In this document: in pieces, positions 6,667-9,880 of the stretch
Position numbering within the stretch: position 1 is the first letter of the stretch
How the letters are laid out: each line of letters begins with the position of its first letter
DNA from: JANRLT01 sp041736895
GTDB lineage: Bacteria > Planctomycetota > Planctomycetia > Pirellulales > JALHPA01
Reading direction: 5' to 3'
Assembly: GCA_041736895.1 (NCBI GenBank)
Contig: JBGSSS010000127.1
Location: 1-9,880 of the forward strand
Length of the DNA: 9,880 nucleotides
The notes under the pieces: model-generated
What the model saw: only the letters and a program-made list of their open reading frames with translations
Databases searched by the model: none
Told to the model about the DNA's origin: nothing
Position numbers and translations under genes: made by a program

Positions 6667-7275
6667 ATGCGTTTGGGAATTTTCGGTGGAAGTTTTGATC
6701 CGGTGCATTTGGGGCATTTGCTTTTGGCCGAGGCTTGCCGTGAGCAGGCGAATCTCGACCGCGTGCTCTTCGTGCCGACGAACACACAACCCCATAAACT
6801 TGATCATCAGCCGGCCCCGAATGCCGCGCGCGTCGAGATGTTGCAACTCGCCGTGCAAGGCAACCCGGCTTTTGCCGTGGAGACGCTCGAGCTTGATCGC
6901 GGCGGGGTGAGTTACACCGTTGACACACTCAGCGAATTACAGCAGCGCGACCCGACGAGCGAACTGTTTTTCCTCATGGGTGCCGATTCGCTGGCCGATT
7001 TTCCGAACTGGCGCGAACCGCAGCGGATTTGTGAACTTGCAAAGCTCCTGGTCGTGCAGCGAGCTGGGGAGCCAACGCCGGATTATTCGGTCCTTGCGCC
7101 GATACTCTCACCGCAGCAGATTGATGCCTGGAAGGCGCAGCAGGTCGAACTGCCGCCGATTGCCATTAGTTCGTCCGATATCCGGCAGCGTGTTGCCAAC
7201 GGGCGAAGCATTCGTTACCGTACTCCGCGCGCGGTGGAAATGTTGATCGCGGATCGTAAACTCTACACGAAATAA
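6667..7275 (+). CDS. nadD: Nicotinate-nucleotide adenylyltransferase
   Basis: A 202-residue cytoplasmic enzyme that transfers AMP from ATP to nicotinate mononucleotide, giving deamido-NAD, the shared step of de novo and salvage NAD synthesis. The nucleotidyltransferase fold is shown by GGSFDPVHLGH at residues 7-17 (ATP-binding HxGH motif, H14 and H17), the GGVSYTVDTL segment at 79-88 and MGADSL at 104-109 (substrate binding), and ISSSDIRQRV at 167-176, the C-terminal ISxTxIR signature with serine where threonine is common. Length is typical. ATG 6667 is preceded by AAGGAG (6650-6655) 11 bases away. The frame opens at GTG 6607, but that overlaps the likely -10 box and precedes the ribosome site. 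The ribosome-silencing gene rsfS that often follows nadD is not here. Confidence 0.95.
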   Translation: MRLGIFGGSFDPVHLGHLLLAEACREQANLDRVLFVPTNTQPHKLDHQPAPNAARVEMLQLAVQGNPAFAVETLELDRGGVSYTVDTLSELQQRDPTSELFFLMGADSLADFPNWREPQRICELAKLLVVQRAGEPTPDYSVLAPILSPQQIDAWKAQQVELPPIAISSSDIRQRVANGRSIRYRTPRAVEMLIADRKLYTK

Positions 7276-7280
7276 AAGCC

Positions 7281-7297
7281 CGCGGCGTTAGCCAGCG
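7281..7297. repeat. Small GC-rich hairpin after nadD
   Basis: CGCGGC pairs with GCC-A-GCG around a GTTA loop (one bulged A), 5 bases after the nadD stop. The sequence GCGTTAGC is shared with the repeat at 1018-1058. No T-tract follows, so it is likely a degenerate copy of a dispersed hairpin element; a role as a weak terminator for nadD is possible. Confidence 0.4.
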
Positions 7298-7322
7298 CGT
7301 CATGTGACACAACTCTTAAGTT

Positions 7323-7401
7323 GGGTGCCACTGGCTTTGCCAGTGTGAACTTGAGAAGCAACGTTTGACCTCGCCAATCACTGGCAGAGCCAGTGGCACC
7401 C
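7323..7401. repeat. Nested inverted repeat (GCCACTGGC family)
   Basis: Two 23-base arms, 7323-7345 and 7379-7401, are inverse complements with a single difference, separated by 33 bases. Each arm is itself a hairpin: CACTGGC-TTT-GCCAGTG in the left and CACTGGC-AGA-GCCAGTG in the right. The whole can therefore fold as one long stem or as two hairpins. Elements with this core are familiar as dispersed repeats in planctomycete genomes. It lies between the convergent ends of nadD and the 99-codon gene and may act there in termination or RNA stability. Confidence 0.8.
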
Positions 7402-7419
7402 GAGGGAAGCACGATAGTC

Positions 7420-7719
7420 TTAACCCGCGCGGCGGCGTTTGGTTTGAAATTCAATCACGCGTTGCAATTCGATCGGCAGCGTGACGTGCAAGCGATGCTG
7501 CTCTTGGCACAGCGCTTCGAGCACGACGTCGAGTTGGTCGCGTTGTGCTTGGCTTGGGTCGAGAATCAGCGTCGGGTGGCCTTTGATCGTGCAGACCAAC
7601 GAGCGGCCCAATTCCGTTTCGATGCGCGTCCGATACCCGAGGGCTTCGAGCGCGGCGATACCTTGTTCGAGAAGTTCGACCGTGTGAATACGGTCAGAAG
7701 CATTGCGATCGGGGAGCAT
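7420..7719 (-). CDS. Hypothetical protein, 99 residues
   Basis: I do not recognise a named family. The small soluble product has an acidic, helical N-terminal half (LLEQGIAALEALGYR), a hydrophobic strand-like centre (SLVCTIKGHPTLILDPSQ, residues 40-57), a second helix (QLDVVLEALCQ) and a basic tail (QTKRRRAG). No membrane segment or catalytic motif is visible. ATG 7719 is supported by GAGG six bases upstream on the minus strand. The frame stays open far beyond, to 8268, but that extension runs antisense to the kinase gene and the first part does not look like protein. It is convergent with nadD and divergent from the soluble kinase, with hairpin repeats on both sides. Coding is supported by the ribosome site and protein-like composition; the function is unknown. 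Confidence 0.7.
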   Translation of the reverse strand: MLPDRNASDRIHTVELLEQGIAALEALGYRTRIETELGRSLVCTIKGHPTLILDPSQAQRDQLDVVLEALCQEQHRLHVTLPIELQRVIEFQTKRRRAG

Positions 7720-7756
7720 CCAGTACCTCGTCCTTGAAGTAGGTGCAGTCGCGTGG

Positions 7757-7797
7757 CACGGGCTTCTAGCCCGTGATGCTTGGGCAGGAAGCCCAAG
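7757..7797. repeat. Pair of tandem hairpin repeats (CACGGGCT and CTTGGGC)
   Basis: Hairpin 1 is CACGGGCT (7757-7764), loop TCT, AGCCCGTG (7768-7775). Hairpin 2, three bases later, is CTTGGGC (7779-7785), loop AGGAA, GCCCAAG (7791-7797). Both arms pair perfectly. Such GTGGCACGGGCT.AGCCCGTG and GGGCAGGAAGCCC units are typical dispersed repeats of planctomycetes. They lie just upstream of the 99-codon gene, in what would be its leader. Confidence 0.75.
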
Positions 7798-7870
7798 ACA
7801 CATATCGCGAATTCTAACTTTCTGGATTCCAGTTGCCCAGGCGAGTCTGACGATACCAATTAGACAGTAA

Positions 7871-7927
7871 GTTCTTGCACGAGAACGATTTAGAACGGGG
7901 AGTTCAGGCGAACGGGCGAGTTCCGGC
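7871..7927 (+). promoter_or_regulatory. Cluster of GTTC/GAAC half-sites with a 17-base imperfect tandem repeat
   Basis: Six half-sites fall within 53 bases: GTTC 7871, GAAC 7883, GAAC 7893, GTTC 7902, GAAC 7910, GTTC 7920. They form GTTC-N8-GAAC, GAAC-N5-GTTC and GAAC-N6-GTTC dyads. The last two lie in adjacent imperfect copies of a 17-base unit (7894-7910 and 7911-7927) sharing AACGGG and GAGTTC. This is 61-117 bases upstream of the soluble kinase start and could be an operator or an RNA fold. The spacings do not fit the known LexA boxes (GAAC-N4-GTTC or GTTC-N7-GTTC). Confidence 0.4.
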
Positions 7928-7987
7928 AAGCTGGCGAAGGCTCTTGAATAGACAACTGGCGAAAATACCCAAGACAGGCAACGATCC

Positions 7988-8872
7988 ATGCTCCATAACA
8001 CGCAGCCGTCGTCGATTACGCCATTTCCAATCACCTCGCATTTTTCCGTGGGAAATGCCCCGGAAGATAAATCAACCGTTGCCAAATCGCTAGCAAGCGC
8101 GGCCGCGCAAGCACGAATCGAGGAACTTGAGCAACAAGTGGCGATGTTGTTAGAGCAACAGGAGAGCCTGAGTAAGCAACTCGAAGAGTCGCAGAAAATG
8201 ACGGCGCTCGGCGAACTGGTCAGCACGACGACGCATGAATTCAACAACGTGCTCACAACGATCATCAACTACGCGAAACTCGGCATGCGTCACAAGGACG
8301 CGCCGACGCGCGACAAGTCGTTCGAAAAAATCCACGACGCCGGCCAACGCGCCGCCAAGATCACCAACAGCATTCTGGGCTTCGCGCGGAATCGCGCCGA
8401 GGGCTTTGAGCCGACGGATTTGCGCCGCGTGTTCGACGACGCTATGGTCCTGCTCGAACGCGAAATGATGAAGTACAAGATTCGCGTCGAGACGCAATAC
8501 GACAACGTCCCCCCTGCCCTAGCCAACGGCAACCAGATTCAACAGGTGTTGCTCAATCTCTTGATTAACGCCCGCCAAGCAATGCCCAACGGCGGCCAGT
8601 TGACACTCAAGCTGAGCCACGACGCGACGCTCAACATGGTCGAGATGACCGTCCGCGACACAGGCAGCGGGATGACGCCCGAGGTATTGAAGCGAATCTT
8701 CGAACCGCGTTTCAGCACCAAGAGCGGCCCCGACGCAAGCGGCAAAGGGGGCAGCGGTCTCGGCCTCAGCATGTGCCGTTCGATCATCGAAGCCCATCAT
8801 GGGCGAATCCGCGTCGAAAGCGCGCCGGGCAAAGGGACGGCGTTTGTGATCAAGATTCCGGCGGCGGGATAA
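7988..8872 (+). CDS. Soluble NtrB-like sensor histidine kinase
   Basis: A 294-residue cytoplasmic histidine kinase with no membrane segment and no PAS, GAF or receiver domain. Residues 1-36 are low in structure; about 42-71 form a coiled coil (heptads rich in E, L and Q). The dimerisation helix carries phosphoacceptor H83 in THEFNN, the form seen in NtrB-type kinases. The ATPase domain is intact: N box LLNLLINARQAM with N194, G1 DTGSGM at 224-229, F box IFEPRFSTK at 237-245 and G2 GSGLGLS at 255-261. The coiled coil may pass a signal from a partner protein, since no input domain is present. ATG 7988 starts just before the low-complexity N-terminus; the ribosome site is weak, so a start a little further in is possible. 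No response regulator is next to it. It ends 8 bases from the convergent restriction gene, leaving no room for a terminator. Confidence 0.9.
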   Translation: MLHNTQPSSITPFPITSHFSVGNAPEDKSTVAKSLASAAAQARIEELEQQVAMLLEQQESLSKQLEESQKMTALGELVSTTTHEFNNVLTTIINYAKLGMRHKDAPTRDKSFEKIHDAGQRAAKITNSILGFARNRAEGFEPTDLRRVFDDAMVLLEREMMKYKIRVETQYDNVPPALANGNQIQQVLLNLLINARQAMPNGGQLTLKLSHDATLNMVEMTVRDTGSGMTPEVLKRIFEPRFSTKSGPDASGKGGSGLGLSMCRSIIEAHHGRIRVESAPGKGTAFVIKIPAAG

Positions 8873-8880
8873 TGGGAAAA

Positions 8881-9813
8881 CTACAAAGCTGCGAGCAAAT
8901 CGCTCCAACATTTGCGATGCAAGTAGTCACACCGTTGTGACTCAAGTTCACTTCCAACCGCGATGAAGAATTCCCTGCGTCCCTGTTCTCCGATGAGAGA
9001 AAGTGATGTTTCGAGAAAATTTTGAAAGCTTAATGTGTACAAGTTTTGGCCGCTGACAAACTCTCGTTGAATTAGTGCAGTCAATTCTTCACTGATTTGT
9101 GTCGTACCGCGTACAAGAAATAATAGTTCTCGAATACCGCGTTCTCGCATCGCCGGGAGTTTGTCTTGCACTTGACACAGTGTTAGTTCCCGATCTTTGA
9201 CTTCGACAGCCAAGACGCAGTTTCCGGCAGCATCACAGCATTCCAGGTCAGCGGCATTTCCTGTTCCTGCATCAGCCGCATTGATGTGATTTACAACAAT
9301 ACTTGAAAATAAACCAGTTATTTTTCCAAGCACTCGAAACAGAGAGGCTGTAACAAGTTGTAAGCGCAAACCGCCAGTTTTGTCCTCTAGAAACGAGTTG
9401 ATCGCCTTTAAAGCTGCCAAGTGACTACAGCGATTTGGAACTGGATAAACGATTTTGATGGATTGTTTACGAGTTGCCACTGCAATCAATGTTCGTTCCA
9501 GTAGCTCCATTGCTCGTTTAGGATTCTTTTGCAAGTAGTCGAGGACGAGCATCAGATCGCTAAAACCATCTTTATCCCGCTGTTGGGCACGGAATTCTGG
9601 AAGGACTGCGGGAATTCTCAGCGGATTATTTATGTATGGCTCTGTTGAGCCTCCCAATACTGATTCATTCTCACGATCAAAAGGAACGATTACCCTGTGA
9701 CATAGGCTACGCGCATCAAAAGCAATCTCCAATCCGCAGCGAGTTATTGTCAAATGTTGTGGATGGGTTGAGTTGAAAAAGGCGGTGTGCTTGGCGAGAA
9801 AGGTGTTTACCAA
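8881..9813 (-). CDS. SacI-family type II restriction endonuclease, 5' part out of frame
   Basis: The 310-residue frame matches my recollection of the SacI restriction endonuclease family (RE_SacI). It shows DARSLCHRVIVPF at 33-45, LGGSTEPYINNPLR at 53-66, and a PD-(D/E)xK-type core D189, then E204-V-K206 in AVEVKDRELT. The C-terminal GEQGRREF and HRKCW motifs are also present. SacI cuts GAGCTC; whether this enzyme shares that site is unknown. The only start in frame is TTG 9813, with no good ribosome site, and protein-like sequence (APGEKGD) continues upstream of it in the same frame, up to a frame break near 9835. The real gene therefore probably begins outside the window. A partner methyltransferase, expected for a type II system, is not in view and should lie beyond 9880. 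Composition is clearly AT-rich (37% GC in bases 9301-9360, against 60% in bases 8641-8700 of the next gene), a sign of horizontal transfer. Confidence 0.8.
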   Translation of the reverse strand: MVNTFLAKHTAFFNSTHPQHLTITRCGLEIAFDARSLCHRVIVPFDRENESVLGGSTEPYINNPLRIPAVLPEFRAQQRDKDGFSDLMLVLDYLQKNPKRAMELLERTLIAVATRKQSIKIVYPVPNRCSHLAALKAINSFLEDKTGGLRLQLVTASLFRVLGKITGLFSSIVVNHINAADAGTGNAADLECCDAAGNCVLAVEVKDRELTLCQVQDKLPAMRERGIRELLFLVRGTTQISEELTALIQREFVSGQNLYTLSFQNFLETSLSLIGEQGRREFFIAVGSELESQRCDYLHRKCWSDLLAAL

Positions 9814-9835
9814 ATCCCCTTTTTCTCCAGGAGCA

Positions 9836-9880
9836 CACCCCCATGTTGGAAGTTACCTCATCCTCGGCCAGTTTGCCAGT
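9836..9880 (-). pseudogene. Upstream fragment of the same restriction gene, in a different frame
   Basis: Read on the minus strand from the window edge this gives TGKLAEDEVTSNMGV in a frame one off from the downstream gene. Skipping the single base 9835 joins it to APGEKGDLVN and onward into the endonuclease without a gap, giving the plausible join TSNMGVAPGEKGDLVN. Without the skip, the downstream frame has a TAA at 9853-9855. This suggests a one-base insertion, natural or a sequencing error, rather than a genuine start at 9813. Confidence 0.5.

Noticed and set aside
7323..7401. CRISPR array
   Set aside because: The two copies are inverted, not direct, and there are only two; no spacers or cas genes are present.
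7871..7923. LexA (SOS) boxes
   Set aside because: The half-sites resemble GAAC/GTTC but the spacings are 8, 5 and 6 bases, not those of characterised LexA sites.
7720..8268. N-terminal extension of the 99-codon gene to 282 codons
   Set aside because: It would run through hairpin repeats and antisense to the soluble kinase; the ATG at 7719 has a good ribosome site and the extension is cysteine/serine-rich noise.

Overview
The window looks like a piece of a planctomycete chromosome, probably from the Pirellula-type group. This is an inference from several things: moderately high GC with AT-richer islands, intergenic hairpin repeats with GCCACTGGC/GCCAGTGGC and GCCCGTG/CACGGGC cores of the kind scattered through those genomes, frequent TTG and GTG starts, and stand-alone sensor kinases. 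No rRNA or marker gene is present to prove the affiliation. No stretch over 300 bases lacks a gene; the longest gap is 268 bases (7720-7987).

Layout, left to right. The left edge carries the last 41 codons of an IS630-type transposase (+), ending 8 bases from the end of a convergent HAD phosphatase gene (137-982, -). A 241-base spacer with an AT-flanked hairpin repeat leads to rnhA (RNase HI, 1224-1706, +), followed by an AT-richer gene for a four-helix membrane protein of unknown function (1809-2306, +). Across a convergent junction with hairpins lies a sensor histidine kinase (2345-4096, -) with a periplasmic Tll0287-like/DUF3365 domain carrying a haem-type CxxCH motif. Upstream of it, same strand, is priA (4209-6503, -), the primosomal replication-restart helicase. 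priA is divergent from nadD (6667-7275, +), the NAD-biosynthesis adenylyltransferase; the spacer holds a heptanucleotide tandem repeat. Next comes a 99-codon hypothetical gene (7420-7719, -) bracketed by hairpin repeats, then a soluble NtrB-like histidine kinase (7988-8872, +). The right edge holds a SacI-family restriction endonuclease (8881-9813, -), markedly AT-richer than its neighbours, whose 5' part is out of frame and runs off the window.

The core genes (rnhA, priA, nadD) are ordinary housekeeping. The accessory material is the transposase tail, the membrane protein, the haem-type sensor kinase, the soluble kinase and the restriction enzyme. Neither kinase has a response regulator here, so both would signal to partners elsewhere. 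The observations most worth following are the apparent one-base frameshift in the restriction gene, the abrupt composition change at the sensor half of the haem-type kinase, and a cluster of GAAC/GTTC half-sites in front of the soluble kinase.
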